A stretch of DNA of 64,000 bases. Source: Prorocentrum cordatum (taxonomy: Eukaryota; Sar; Dinophyceae; Prorocentrales; Prorocentraceae). The notes beneath the pieces are model-generated. The model saw only the letters and a list, made by a program, of their open reading frames with translations, was not told the origin of the DNA and made no database searches. The DNA lies in contig CAUYUJ010000686.1 in the NCBI GenBank assembly GCA_963575745.1, positions 27,410-91,409 of the forward strand. The letters are read 5' to 3'. Positions 51,458 to 61,525 of this stretch are shown here, piece by piece. The translations under genes were made by a program, and so were the position numbers. The first letter of the stretch is position 1. Every line of letters starts with the position of its first letter.

Positions 51458-52525
51458 GGAACCGCATGCGGACACCCCCACTGGGGCCTACGGTGGAGCT
51501 CCCTATGGGGCCACGAAGCGCTGCCCTGGGTGGGGGAACCGCATGCGGACACCTCCACTGGGGCCTACGGTGGAGCTCCCTATGGGGCCACGAAACGCTG
51601 CACTGGGTGGGGGAACCGCATGCGGACACCCCCACTGGGGCCTACGGTGGAGCTCCCTATGGGGCCACGAAACGCTGCCCTGGGTGGGGGAACCGCATGC
51701 GACACCAGCCACTGGGGCCTTCGGTGGAGCTCCCTATGGGGCCACGAAACGCTGCCCTGGGTGGGGGAACCGCATGCGAACACCCCCACTGGGGCCTTCG
51801 GTGGAGCTCCCTATGGGGCCACGAAACGCTGCCCTGGGTGGGGGAACCGCATGCGAACACCCCCACTGGGGCCTTCGGTGGAGCTCCCTATGGGGCTACG
51901 AATCGCTGCCCTGGGTGGGGGAACCGCATGCGAACACCCCCACTGGGGCCTTCGGTGGAGCTCCCTATGGGGCTACGAAGCGCTGCCCTGGGTGGGGGAA
52001 CCGCATGCGATCACCCCCACTGGGGCCTTCGGTGGAGCTCCCTATGGGGCCACGAAACGCTGCCCTGGGTGGGAGAACCGCATGCGAACACCCCCACTGG
52101 GGCCTTCGGTGGAGCTCCCTATGGGGCCACGAAACGCTGCCCTGGGTGGGGGAACCGCATGCGAACACCCCCACTGGGGCCTTCGGTGGAGCTCCCTATG
52201 GGGCTACGATACGCTGCCCTGGGTGGGGGAACCGCATGCGAACACCCCCACTGGGGCCTTCGGTGGAGCTCCCTATGGGGCCACGAAGCGCTGCCCTGGG
52301 TGAAGGAACCGCATGCGAACACCCCCACTGGGGCCTTCGGTGGAGCTCCCTATGGGGCCACGAAACGCTGCCCTGGGTGAAGGAACCGCATGCGAACACC
52401 CCCACTGGGGCCTTCGGTGGAGCTCCCTATGGGGCCACGAAACGCTGCCCTGGGTGAAGGAACCGCATGCGAACACCCCCACTCGGGCCTTCGGTGGAGC
52501 TCCCTATGGGGCTACGAAACGTGTG
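51458..52525. repeat. 77-bp tandem array, 14 copies
   Basis: GAACCGCATGCG starts at 51459 and recurs every 77 bp without indels to 52460. Units carry CCACTGGGGCCT, GGTGGAGCTCCCTATGGGG and ACGAAACGCTGCCCTGGGT. With 77 not divisible by three and no stops, all three plus frames are open (up to 380 codons), an artefact. Confidence 0.95.
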
Positions 52526-53180
52526 AGAGGTGTGCCGAGAGCAGAGGCAAGGAGAGGGAGGAGGGAGGAGGGTTAGGAGGGGGAGGAGGAAGGAGGAAGG
52601 TGGGACGCGGGGCGCTGTCTCTTCAAAACGAGGACCCAACACCACAGGATGGTTGAGAAAAATATGGGGACGATTGTTCTATTATGGTTTGCTTATTTTT
52701 GAGAGTTTGCTGGTATCTTTAAACTTTTCGTCCAAAACCCGCCTGTAGGGGAACATGCCCGACCTGACCCTAGGATCCTCAAGAAGCCCTCTTGGTGCTC
52801 TCTGGGGCCGTCCTGGGGCCCTCCTGCGCAACTGAAATTCTGAAATGCCCTCCCTGGGCAGCACTGCAGCCAGCTGGCCAGAGCAGCCGCGGCCACCGCG
52901 GACGCTCGCAAGACCGAAGAGGAGGTAACGTCGAAGTCTTGAATCCGCCGGCCCCCTTGTGGGGCCACCAGGCTGTAGGAGCGAGGTTCGCAGTTTCCTG
53001 TGCCAGTTGTAGCTTGTAGTTTCCAGTGTTACAGTTCTGCTTCTTGCTGGTTACTGTAACTAGTTGACTTATTGCTGGTTACTGTAACTAGTTGATTGAC
53101 CGCGCGAGGGGGGGGGAGGCCCAAACCAGATTTTTAGCACCCCCTGGGCGCGTTGTCTGAATTGCTGGGGGGGCTCGAAA
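52526..53180. other. No gene; lone M1 MITE end
   Basis: A GAGGAGG-rich patch at 52545-52600. The M1 right end at 52715-52770 includes CCTGTAGGGGAACATGCCCG and ACCTG. GTTACTGTAACTAGTTGA is tandemly duplicated at 53049-53096. Confidence 0.5.
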
Positions 53181-53183
53181 TCG

Positions 53184-53726
53184 ACACCCCTCACGCAGAT
53201 CCGCGGGGTCAGGGTCCAAAAACACAAGGGATTTGCCACATTTCTGAAATTCGGTGCCACCCTTCACGCAGATCCGCGGGGTCAGGGTCCAAAATCACAA
53301 GGGATTTGCCACATTTCTGAAATTCGGTGCCACCCCTCACGCAGATCCGCGGGGTCAGGGTCCAAAAACACATGGGATTTGCCACATTTCTGAAATTCGG
53401 TGCCACCCCATCACGCAGATCCGCGGGGTCAGGGTCCAAAAACACAAGGGATTTGCCATATTTTTCTGAAATTCGGTGCCACCCCTCACGCAGATCCGCG
53501 GGCGGGGTCAGGGTCCAAAAACACAGGGGATTTGCCACATTTCTGAAATTCGGTGCCACCCCTCACGCAGATCCGCGGGGTCAGGGTCCAAAAACACAGG
53601 GGATGTGCCACATTTCTGAAATGCTGTGCCACCCCTCACGCAGATCCGCGGGGTCAGGGTCCAAAAACACACGGGATCTGCTACATTCTGAAATTCGGTG
53701 CCACCCCTCACGCAGACCCGCGGGTC
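53184..53726. repeat. 73-bp tandem array, about 7.5 copies
   Basis: CACGCAGATCCGCGGGGTCA recurs at 53192, 53265, 53338, 53412, 53487, 53564, 53637 and 53709. Each unit also has CCAAAAACACAAGGGATTTG and TCTGAAATTCGGTGCCACC. The array is cut at 53726 by an inserted element and resumes at 55154. Confidence 0.9.
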
Positions 53727-53729
53727 AAA
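53727..53729. other. Target-site duplication AAA, left, element S copy A
   Basis: Matches AAA at 55154-55156. The array unit reads CCAAAAACAC across the empty site. Confidence 0.6.
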
Positions 53730-55153
53730 CATGATGGACCCACGAACCCGGAAAGGGATATAGACATGTGGAGCATGGGCACGTTTTCACGATACCCAAC
53801 GGGGCAACACCTCACGAAACATCCCAACGAACAAAAAAGAACAGAGAAACACCTCACGCAAACATCCCACGGAGACAGGTCGCGAACATTCCCGAGACAC
53901 CCCTCACGAAACCTTCCAGGAGACACCCCGCGAACATCCACGAACACCCCACGAACATTCCACGACGACAGGCAACCCACTCAACCAAGGCGTGTGGTCG
54001 TGCTAGGGAGTGTCGTGCTGGGGTGTGGTCGCGCTGGGGGGTGGTCGTGCTGGGGCGTGGTCGTGCTGGGGCGTGGTCGTGCTGGGGCGTGGTCGTGCTG
54101 GGGCGTGTCGTGCTGGGGTGTGGTCGTGCTGTGGTAAGGTCGTGATGGGGCGTGGTCGTGCTGGGTGATGGTCTTGCTGGGGTGGGGTCGTGCTGGGGTG
54201 GGGTCGTGCTGGGGTGTGGTCGTGCTGTGGTGTGGTCGTGCTGGGGTGTGGTCGTGCTGGGTGTGGTCGTGCTGGGGTGTGGTCGTGCTGGGGAGTGGTC
54301 GTGCTGGGGTGTGGTCGTGCTGGGGTGTGGTCGTGCTGGGGGGTGGTCGTGCTGGGGGGTGGTCGTGCTTGGGGGGTGGTCGTGCTGAGGGGTGGTCGTG
54401 CTGGGGCGTGGTCGTGCTGGGGCGTGGTCGTGCTGGGGCGTGGTCGTGCTGGGGTGTGGTCGTGCTGTGGTGAGGTCGTGCTGGGGTGTGGTCGTGCTGG
54501 GGTGTGGTCTTGCTGGGGTAGGGTCGTGCTGGGGTCGGGTCGTGCTGGGGTGTGGTCGTGCTGGGGTATGGTCGTGCTGGGGTGGGGTCGTGCTGGGGTG
54601 GGGTCGTGCTGGGGTCTGGTCGTGCTGGGGTGTGGTCGTGCTGGGGTATGGTCGTGCTAGGGTGGGGTCGTGCATTTCGCTCGAGACATCCTGCCAAAAT
54701 TCCAGGAAATCGTACAAAAACAAACGAATTAGTCGAGACATCATCGAAATTCCTTCGCGCGGGGCGGCTTTTTTCCCCGCGTCGCGTCGCTCTGTTAAAA
54801 CAAAGCGTTTCGGCTCCAGGATCCCGAATCCTCGGCAAACTCTGCGGAGGGCCACGTTTCGCTCGAGACATCCTCAACCACGAAAAAGTGGCACCAATGC
54901 AGAACTTCCGCCCACGTCCCTACTAGAACGCAATGCCCGACCACACACCAACTTCGCCAGCCAAGCACCTGTGATTTATCCGATCGGGGATTCAAAACAA
55001 GCGTTTCGCTCGAGACATCCTCAAATTTTAATCTGCCGGCCTCCTTCGACCTCGATATTTATCAGGGAAAAAATCCGCCGGCCTCCTTCAAGTTGGCACC
55101 GGGGGACAGGTTTACCTACTAAAAGAGAACCCTGGGCCGGAGCCCTTTCCGGG
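53730..55153. mobile_element. Satellite-bearing element S, copy A (inserted in the 73-bp array)
   Basis: Starts CATGATGGACCCACGAACCC and ends CCCTTTCCGGG, the same ends as copy B. CCCGGAAAGGG lies 17 bp inside the left end (53747-53757), the inverse of the right terminus. Contents in order: a CACGAAACATCCCA-type short repeat, a 16-bp minisatellite GTCGTGCTGGGGTGTG (53987-54670), a segment with TTTCGCTCGAGACATCCT three times, and a conserved right 180 bp. No coding sequence; the long Val/Leu/Gly/Cys-rich ORFs come from the 16-bp unit. Confidence 0.8.
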
Positions 55154-55225
55154 AAAAACACAAAGGATTTGCCGCGTTTCTGAAATTCGGCGCCACCCCT
55201 TACGCAGATCCATCGCAAGGCGTGG
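55154..55225. repeat. Right flank of the 73-bp array
   Basis: AAAAACACAAAGGATTTGCC, TCTGAAATTCGGCGCCACC and TACGCAGATCCATCG continue the array unit after element S copy A. Confidence 0.8.
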
Positions 55226-55547
55226 TAACCCAAACTGCGAGAACCCCCTCGGCCCTTTTGACCAAGCCCGTAAACCATACACGTCTTACCAATCGCCAGG
55301 TGTGGTAACCCTCTTGTGATCAGTTGGTTTTGCTGATTGCGAATCGGCTTCGCATGAAGTTCCGATAATGCTTCACGACAGCGCCAAGGCCTCATGACTT
55401 AGCTCTTCCATGGCCCATGCTCCGAGAGAGGGGGCCAGCGACAGGGGGCGAAACCCTTACGGATAATAAGAGAAATATATGTTATATCCAGAAAGTATAT
55501 CATATAAAGATCATAAATAATGGGGCCAAGCCACAACACATCTTTTT

Positions 55548-55615
55548 GCAACATATACATATATATAATGGCTTGATTTAAGGCGAAGTTTTCGTACTCA
55601 ACCGACTCAACCTGT
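55548..55615. repeat. Left member of an inverted repeat pair flanking the kinase/transposase cluster
   Basis: AT-rich sequence, then GGCTTGATTTAAGGCGAA (55570-55587) and ACTCAACCGACTCAACC. The 18-bp motif recurs inverted at 63105-63122. Confidence 0.6.
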
Positions 55616-55617
55616 TG

Positions 55618-55895
55618 TTGCATCATTTTCAACATCATCGTCATCATCGTCGTCATGAGATTCATCATCGTCCGCGTCATCGCCATCATCATCACCATCT
55701 CCTCATCGTCGTCATCATCATAATTTCCATCATCATCTCCTCGTCATCGTCATCATCACGTAGTGATGATGATGATTAAATCAAGACCCACATGACGATG
55801 ATGGCGGCGTGAACATGTTGATGATGATGATGATGACGATGATGATGAAGCCGATGATTGCGATGATGATGGCGATGAAGATGATGATTTCGGAC
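55618..55895. repeat. (CAT/GAT)n microsatellite
   Basis: ATCATC to 55760 switches to GATGATG from 55762, so the tract itself is inverted around ATCACGTAGTGAT. Confidence 0.9.
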
Positions 55896-55915
55896 TGCGC
55901 GGGCCGTGCTGAGTA

Positions 55916-56890
55916 CTAATCGGAAAGCCCGATATCGTCAAGCACCTCCGCGAGGTCGGGCCACCGCATTTCGCCAAGCACCTCCGTGAGGTCGGGCAGC
56001 GCCACGGGGACCCGCGCCAGGTGATCGGCCACGACGTGGTTCACGACGTTGAAGAACTCCTTCGGGCCAGGCGTGGCGTCGATCCTGCGCGCCCTGAACT
56101 CCCGAAAGACATCGGAGCGGATCACGACGGCGATCTGCAGCCTGCTGTCGTCCACGCGCTGTTGCAGCTCGCGGTGGGCCGCGAAACAGCCCTGGCAGTC
56201 CGCGGAAGCGTGGCGATGCACGTTGTGCTCGAGGGGGGACAGGGTGCCCATGTAGGAGGACCCAGGCTTTTGCTCGAGGGTGACGACCCTTCCGCAGGAG
56301 GCTGTGCTCGAGGGTGACGCCCCATCATGTGCTCCCAGGACCCCTGGGATCCTCACTTGCACGGAGCGCGCCCCGAAAATCGTCACGGCCGCGTGCAACA
56401 GGGAGCATCCGCCATCTGTGTGCCAACCATCGTCCCGCGCGCCTGGTTGCATGAGCTGGATCGATGCGTACGCGAACGCGTTGTCGGCGAAGTGCTCTGT
56501 CATGATGGGCTTTCCGTTCTGCTCGACGATGGCAGATGGCATGCCGTCGGCTGTGACAGCCTCGCGCATTTTGTATCCCAGCTGTTAGAGCCACGGGCGC
56601 ATCTTCTTCCGCAGCGCTCGCACGAAGGCGGCCATGTGGGGCGAGGGGGTGATCTGCAAATTCCCGTCCTTGTTGAGGCTGCGACACTTCGGGGGGCTTT
56701 CGTCGTCCACGATGCCTGCGACCTCGGTTTTCAAGCCCTTTGCCGCCTCGTCGCCTCGGACGCATTTGGAAGCGGTTGCCCCCGTGTCCAGGCGCTCCTC
56801 GGCCAAGTTCTGCCAGCGCGGGTCTCTCTGCAAGAAGCGGAGCAAGTCTGGGTCCAGCTCCGCCCCCGCTATCGTGCCCGTGCCGTTTTT
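55916..56890 (-). pseudogene. 2-oxoglutarate/Fe(II) oxygenase-like domain, C-terminal part of the kinase fusion
   Basis: Continuing from the kinase tail, the frame reads TIAGAELDPDLLRFLQRDP to RALRKKMRPWL, hits TAA at about 56585-56587, and resumes LGYKMREAVTADGM to the TAA-type end at 55916. The second part holds GWHTDGGCSLLHAAVTIFG, with His and Asp of an HxD iron site, EHNVHR as the candidate distal His, and LQIAVVIRSDVFREFRAR as the 2-oxoglutarate/Arg region, order and spacing fitting a double-stranded beta-helix oxygenase. Similar kinase plus WHxDGGASLLHA fusions are, as I recall, abundant in dinoflagellate genomes. The substrate is unknown. One in-frame stop and an upstream seven-A frameshift (56886-56892) disable the model unless they are assembly errors. 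Confidence 0.6.
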
Positions 56891-56892
56891 TT

Positions 56893-57528
56893 CCCTGCGC
56901 CATGGAGATGCGCGCGACGAGCTGGGCGCCAGCCGGCTGCAGGAAGCGACGAGCCCTTAGACTACTGATTGTCGCTCTGGCGCCAGGGTGCCAAAGCAGG
57001 CAGCTCTCGGCGGCCTTCAACAAGTCTGGGGGGGCAGTCTGCAAGTTCGTCAACGGGCCAGCGTCCTCGGCCGTCGAGTGCCTTCGCTGTTTCAGCCTTT
57101 AGCCAATCCTCGCCCGACCTCTTGAACCACTTCTCAAAGAAAGGCAGGTTGTCCAGCCACGGGGCGGGTTCCTGACCCTCGTAAGTGTAGAAGTCTCCCG
57201 ACCCTGGCTCCTTGCCTGGGATCCCCAAAACCTCCCTGCAGAAAACCGCGAAGTCTTTCGGGTGCCCCCCTGGAGGATGCCCGAGCGCGCCGCGAGGCTC
57301 TGGTGATTGGAACAACACCTTGCGCGTGTACAACTCCGCCATCAGGCACCCGATGGACCACATGTCCAGGTCCTCTGAGTAGCGCTGGTTCCCCAAGAAA
57401 ACGTCTACCGCTCTGTAAGCGGGCGTGCATACTCTGAGGTCATCGCAGGTCGGGCTGTAGCGCAGTTTCCTCTTCAACCTGCCGTGGGGATCCGCCATCT
57501 GCACACGGCCGAGGTCGGCGAGCACCGC
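56893..57528 (-). pseudogene. Protein kinase C-lobe (exon 3' of a GC-AG intron), CMGC-like
   Basis: Starts at the acceptor CTCTCCGCAG|GCGGTG. It reads VLADLGRVQ (DLG in place of DFG), a CTPAYRAVDVFLG activation-segment end (canonical YRAPE(V/L)LLG) and DLDMWSIGCLMAELY (subdomain IX). About 150 residues on, after a frame change near 57055-57070, comes PPDLLKAAESCLLWHPGARA then TISSLRARRFL, the end of the C-lobe. This resembles CDK/CMGC-type kinases. DFG-to-DLG is tolerated in some kinases; loss of the Pro-Glu of APE (here VD) may affect stability. It continues into the oxygenase-like part. Confidence 0.7.
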
Positions 57529-57557
57529 CTGCGGAGAGGGGCGGATGGAGGAGAGGG

Positions 57558-57669
57558 GAGCTCTAACATGGCACGTGATACCACGTTAGAGCTCACAGGG
57601 AGCTCCTTGGAGCTCTAACGTGGCATGTTAGAGCTCCCTTGGAGCTCTAACATAGCATGTTAGAGCTCC
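57558..57669. repeat. Three tandem palindromes (GGAGCTCTAAC family)
   Basis: Palindromes lie at 57558-57594, 57609-57637 and 57641-57669. The last has 13-bp arms GGAGCTCTAACAT / ATGTTAGAGCTCC with a 3-nt loop. The second has GGAGCTCTAAC / GTTAGAGCTCC arms with imperfect pairing inside. All sit near the intron's 3' end. Confidence 0.85.
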
Positions 57670-57699
57670 ATGTGAGCCCTGACCACTCGGGATCTTAGT

Positions 57700-58005
57700 C
57701 GAAGGAACGACGATGATGACGAGGATGACGACGACGACGACGAGGATGACGAGGATGACGATGATGACGAGGACGACGAGGACGACGACGACGAGGGCGA
57801 GGAGGACGACGACGAGGACGACGAGGATGACGAGGATGACGAGGACGACGAGGACGACGACGACGACGACGAGGAGGACGACGACGAGGACGACGAGGAC
57901 GACGAGGACGGCGAGGACGACGAGGACGACGAGGACGAGGAGGACGAGGAGGAGGAGGACGACGACGACGACGGCGACGACGACGGCGACGACGACGTCG
58001 ACGAC
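57700..58005. repeat. (GAC/GAG)n microsatellite, intronic
   Basis: GACGAC, GAGGAC and GATGAC trinucleotides. The Val/Leu-rich tail of the minus-strand ORF over it is read-through into the intron. Confidence 0.9.
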
Positions 58006-58011
58006 GAGCGC

Positions 58012-58904
58012 CTCGAAGGAACTCGGGATCTGCCAGTCGAACTGCAGCTTGCTCTTTGGGCACGGCGCGACGGGATCCCATTCGCCAAGCTCACGTGATA
58101 CAAGTGCCTGCTTCTCGAAGCAGCCGCGCGTCTGCGGCGATCCTCGCATCCGGATGTTTGCGGGCTTGATGTCGCAGTGAATGAGGCCCCTGTCGTGCAT
58201 GTACTGGGGCCCTTCGAGAACGCTGTTCAGGACGTGGCGCGTCCATGTCTGCGCGAAGGATGACTTCTTGAGGAATTGGCGGACGTCGATCTCGAACAAC
58301 TCGTGCACGAGGCCGGTGTGCTCCGTCCATTTCCAATCTATCCTTGGTACTGACTGCTGCAATTCTCGGTGCGCCTTCTTCGGGACTGTTGCAGTTCCTG
58401 GGCACAACCTCCTGAAAAGGCCCACGTCGAGTAAGCGAACGAGACGCGGGTGCGTGCCCACAGCGCCGTGGCGCATGACCTCATCCAGAGCCCCTCCGAC
58501 GGCATCCGTATTATTGCACCCCTTCTGCGCATCGTTGGGGTCGTCCCGCAGCATCTTGATCGCAAGGCCAGTCTTGTCGCCCCGTCGCGTGCCCACGTAG
58601 ACCTTGCCGAAAGAGCCCTGGCCGAGCTCCCCTCCTTCCCACTGCGCGTCGTACTCGAGCGGCAGGTCCTCGCACTTGCCCTTCCGTTTGTTTTCGTACG
58701 CGTGCCCGACCGCGTCGAACTTCAGTGCAAGTAGATTCACACGACCCTCGTCGTGGGACACCGCTCTCGGACCAGCAGACCCGCGACGAGCAGCTGTCGG
58801 CGGCGTAGGCTCCGATGCCCCGTCCGCGGCGGGAACGAGCACCTTCCCCAGCGCGTCCTCTAGGGTTTCTCCTGCGACACCGTGGCCCTCGGCGACAGCT
58901 GGCT

Positions 58905-58907
<3 letters not shown>
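58012..58907 (-). CDS. Protein kinase N-lobe and catalytic loop exon
   Basis: From an AG acceptor near 58908 the frame reads EPAVAEGHGVAGETLEDALG, then a Pro/Ala linker, then the kinase. The Gly-rich loop is GELGQGSFGKVYVG (about residues 71-84 of the 404-codon ORF), the ATP Lys lies in LAIKML (96), the alpha-C Glu in ALDEVM (121), and the catalytic loop is IHCDIKPANIRMRG (HRD replaced by HCD; Asp and Asn present; HCD codons 58171-58179). An insert of about 40 residues follows before the exon end at 58012. ATP-binding and catalytic residues are present, so this exon alone looks functional. It continues in frame across the intron into the C-lobe. Confidence 0.8.
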
Positions 58908-58954
<47 letters not shown>

Positions 58955-58998
58955 GCTACTACTACAACTACTACTACTACTACTACTACTACAACTAC

Positions 58999-59050
<52 letters not shown>

Positions 59051-59146
59051 GACTACTACTACTACTACTACTACTACTAATAATACTACTACTACTACTG
59101 CTGCTGCTGCTACTACTACTACTACTACTACTACTACGACTACTAT

Positions 59147-59217
<71 letters not shown>

Positions 59218-59218
59218 G
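58908..59218. repeat. (TAC)n microsatellite, probably intronic
   Basis: CTACTA repeat of about 310 bp with CTG and AAT interruptions, between the kinase exon and an upstream coding segment on the minus strand. Confidence 0.95.
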
Positions 59219-59234
59219 GCTTGCGTGCAGGCTT

Positions 59235-59561
59235 GCTAGTAGTATGCACCCCCGCAGGCTTGCTCACATAGTCTTTCCAGTTGGCGCCCAGCGCAACCTT
59301 GAGGGCCCGCCTGCAGGTGTCATGCGAAACTGGCTTTGGCCACGTCAACACACATTTGTTCTTCCTTACCTTCTTCAGCCTCACTTTTGCGGTCGGGGCC
59401 CCAGGGGCCCCCTTTGCCACCCTGGCCATGCGTTTGCTGCAGGTCTCCCTCAGCTTCCTGATGATCGTGTCGTTGTTCGACCCGTCACCCTGCAGGTAAC
59501 AGCGCCACTTATAGAAGAGAACCTTGTTCCTGTCGCGACCGCTGCCGCCCGAGGCAGCCAT
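59235..59561 (-). CDS. Short basic N-terminal exon, possibly of the kinase gene
   Basis: Starts MAASGGSGRDRNKVLFYKWR at 59561, then a Lys/Arg-rich, helix-forming region (IIRKLRETCSKRMARVAKG, VRLKKVRKNKC), ending near DYVSKPAG where GTGCATAC could be a donor. About 100 codons. It lies upstream of the kinase exon on the same strand with only the TAC microsatellite between, so it is plausibly the first exon. No domain recognised; basic composition suggests nucleic-acid or phosphate binding. Confidence 0.4.
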
Positions 59562-59700
59562 CGCCGCGAAGGCCCGCTGACGGCAGTGTCGTCCCTGCGG
59601 GCCCGCTAAGTTTCAGTGAGCCGAGACGCCTGCGGGCCCCTCCTCCGTCCTCCTCCTCCCCCTGCGGCCGCTCCTCGGAGCGTTGCTTCCCGTGTCTTCA

Positions 59701-60324
59701 CTAGGGCCTCGCCCGACTGTTGAAACGCTGGGGAGCCCAGCCGAAGTTTTTGACGAACGTAACGTCGTCTTCCACCAGCTGCTGATTCCCGAATGTGTTG
59801 CGGAACACGGTGGAGGTAGTCAGGAACTTGGCCAGACTTGGCGGCTTCTTACCCGTTACCAGCAGCTCGTCCGCGGTCGTTATTTCGCTGTCTCCTTTCA
59901 TCGAATTGGCCAGAACCTTCTGGGACGAGTGAGACTCGTCCCACGCGTGGAACTTCAGCCCAGGGAACGTAGTTGTTGCAGCCATGGTGGGTGCACTTAG
60001 ATCCGCCCCATCGCTGAACCATGCCCGAGTCTCCTGTCGCACATGCTTGCGCAAGTCCCCGTCCACCTCCCCGCCTGCCGTCTGGCACGCGCGACGGACG
60101 CACTCCTCCAGCATGGAAGCCTTGCCGTCGCAGTCCATGTCCCGCGGGGACTCCCGCATCCCGATCACCCGATCCACGATTCAGGGCCCTCTGGGGCCCA
60201 GCTGTTCCAACCAGCTTGCCTGGAGACCGTAGCTTGGGAGGAAGTCCAAAGCCTTCGGGATCGACCACGGCGCGGTGCCAATTTCGACCTGGTGCGCGCG
60301 GTCGAGGCCGTCCGCAGCCAGGCG
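59701..60324 (-). pseudogene. hAT-like transposase-like gene, C-terminal part
   Basis: Reads FRLAADGLDRAHQVEIGTAP, then PSYGLQASWLEQLGPRGP, an in-frame TGA (60181-60183), IVDRVIGMRESP and SMLEECVRRACQT. It continues with FPGLKFHAWDESHSSQKVL, LLVTGKKPPSLAKFL and FVKNFGWAPQRFNSRARP, then TAG at 59701-59703. The DESHSSQKVL, SLAKFL..S..F and KNFGWAPQRFNS pieces parallel the DxAH...R, S(I/L)..(L/F)(I/L)..S..F and FAKHRFES pieces of dinoflagellate hAT-like transposases (RNase-H fold). That comparison is from memory. The catalytic acidic residues cannot be assigned with certainty. It is severed from its N-terminal part by element S copy B. Confidence 0.5.
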
Positions 60325-60327
60325 AAA
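60325..60327. other. Target-site duplication AAA, left, element S copy B
   Basis: Pairs with AAA at 61526-61528. Confidence 0.6.
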
Positions 60328-61525
60328 CATGATGGACCCACGAACCCGGAAAGGGATATAGACATGTGGAGCATGGACACGTTTTCACGATACCCAACTG
60401 GGCAACACCTCACGAAACATCCCACGAGACACTTCACGAAACATCCCACGAGACACCTCACGAAACATTCCACGAGACACCTCACGAAACATTCCACGAG
60501 ACTCCCCGCGAAACATTCCACGAGACACCCCACGAAACATTCCACGACGACAGGCAACCACTCAACCAAGGCGGTGTGGTCGTGCTGGGGAGTGGTCGTG
60601 CTGGGTTGTGGTCGTGCTGGGGGGTGGTCGTGCTGGGGGGTGGTCGTGCTGGGGGGGTGGTCGTGCTGGGGGGTGGTCGTGCTGGGGCGTGGTCGTGCTG
60701 GGGCGTGGTCGTGCTGGGCGGTGGGTCGTGCTGGGTGTGGTCGTGCTTGGGGAGTGGTCCGTGCTAGGGTGGGTCGTGCCTGGGTGTGGTCGTGCTTGGG
60801 TGTGGTCGTGCTGGGGTGTGGTCGTGCTGGGGAGTGGTCGTGCTGGGGTGTGGTCGTGCTGGGGTGTGGTCGTGCTGGGGGGTGGTCGTGCTGGGGGGGT
60901 GGTCGTGCTGGGGCGTGGTCGTGCTGGGGCGTGGTCGTGCTGGGGCGTGGTCGTGCTGGGGCGCGGTCGTGCTGGGGTGGGGTCGTGCTGGGGTGTGGTC
61001 GTGCTGGGGTGTGGTCGTGCTGGGGTGTGGTCTTGCTGGGGTAGGGTCGTGCTGGGGTCGGGTCGTGCTGGGGTGTGGTCGTGCTGGGGTATGGTCGTGC
61101 TGGGGTGGGGTCGTGCTGGGTGTCCGCCACTGTGATTTATCGATCGGTCGTGCTGGACTTCTCGTTCGTGCTGGTGCGGGGTGTGTCGTGCTGGGTGTGG
61201 TCGTGCTGGTGCTGGGGTGTGGTCGTGCTGGGGTGTGGTCGTGCTGGGGTGTGGTCGTGCTGGGGCGTGGTCGTGCTGGGCGTGGTCGTGCTGGGGTGTG
61301 GTCATGCTGGGGGTGTGGTCGTGCTGAGGTGTCCCGCACCCTGTGATTTATCGATCGGGATTTCAAAAACAAGCGTCTCGCTCGAGACATCCTCAAATTT
61401 TAATCCGCCGGCCTCCTTCGACCTCGATATTTATCAGGGAAAAAATCCGCCGGCCTCCTTCAAGTTGGCACCGGGGGACAGGTTTACCCACTAAAAGAGA
61501 ACCCTGGGCCCACGCCCTTTCCGGG
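60328..61525. mobile_element. Satellite-bearing element S, copy B (inserted in the transposase-like ORF)
   Basis: Same ends as copy A: CATGATGGACCCACGAACCC and CCCTTTCCGGG. The 16-bp minisatellite lies at 60571-61130 and again at 61185-61325, separated by TGTGATTTATCGATCGG, which also occurs before the conserved right end. It lacks the 300-bp segment with three TTTCGCTCGAGACATCCT copies seen in A. Removing it with one AAA joins the two parts of the minus-strand ORF in frame (Gly-Ala-Val-Phe-Arg-Leu). Confidence 0.85.

Larger units (their letters stand above)
57529..58011 (-). other. Predicted GC-AG intron, 483 bp, with hairpins and microsatellite
   Basis: The donor reads TTCGAG|GCGCTCG and the acceptor CTCCGCAG|GCG. 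Removing it joins Phe-Glu to Ala-Val-Leu-Ala-Asp-Leu-Gly in frame, exactly where a kinase needs the DFG strand. GC-AG introns are well known in dinoflagellates. The intron is filled by a (GAC/GAG)n tract and three tandem palindromes. Confidence 0.65.

Noticed and set aside
51315-52457. 380-codon ORF encoding regular Gly/Pro/Trp repeats
   Set aside because: 77-bp units cycle through all frames and three overlapping frames are equally open; the DNA repeat explains it.
53738-53790. PERDIDMWSMG-like translation in element S resembling kinase subdomain IX
   Set aside because: Present in both S copies without other kinase motifs and out of any longer frame; treated as chance or a tiny captured fragment.
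53854-54877. 300-codon Thr/Pro/His/Asp-rich ORFs on minus and Val/Leu/Gly/Cys ORFs on plus
   Set aside because: Translations of the 16-bp minisatellite of element S; the same occurs at 60.2-61.3 kb.
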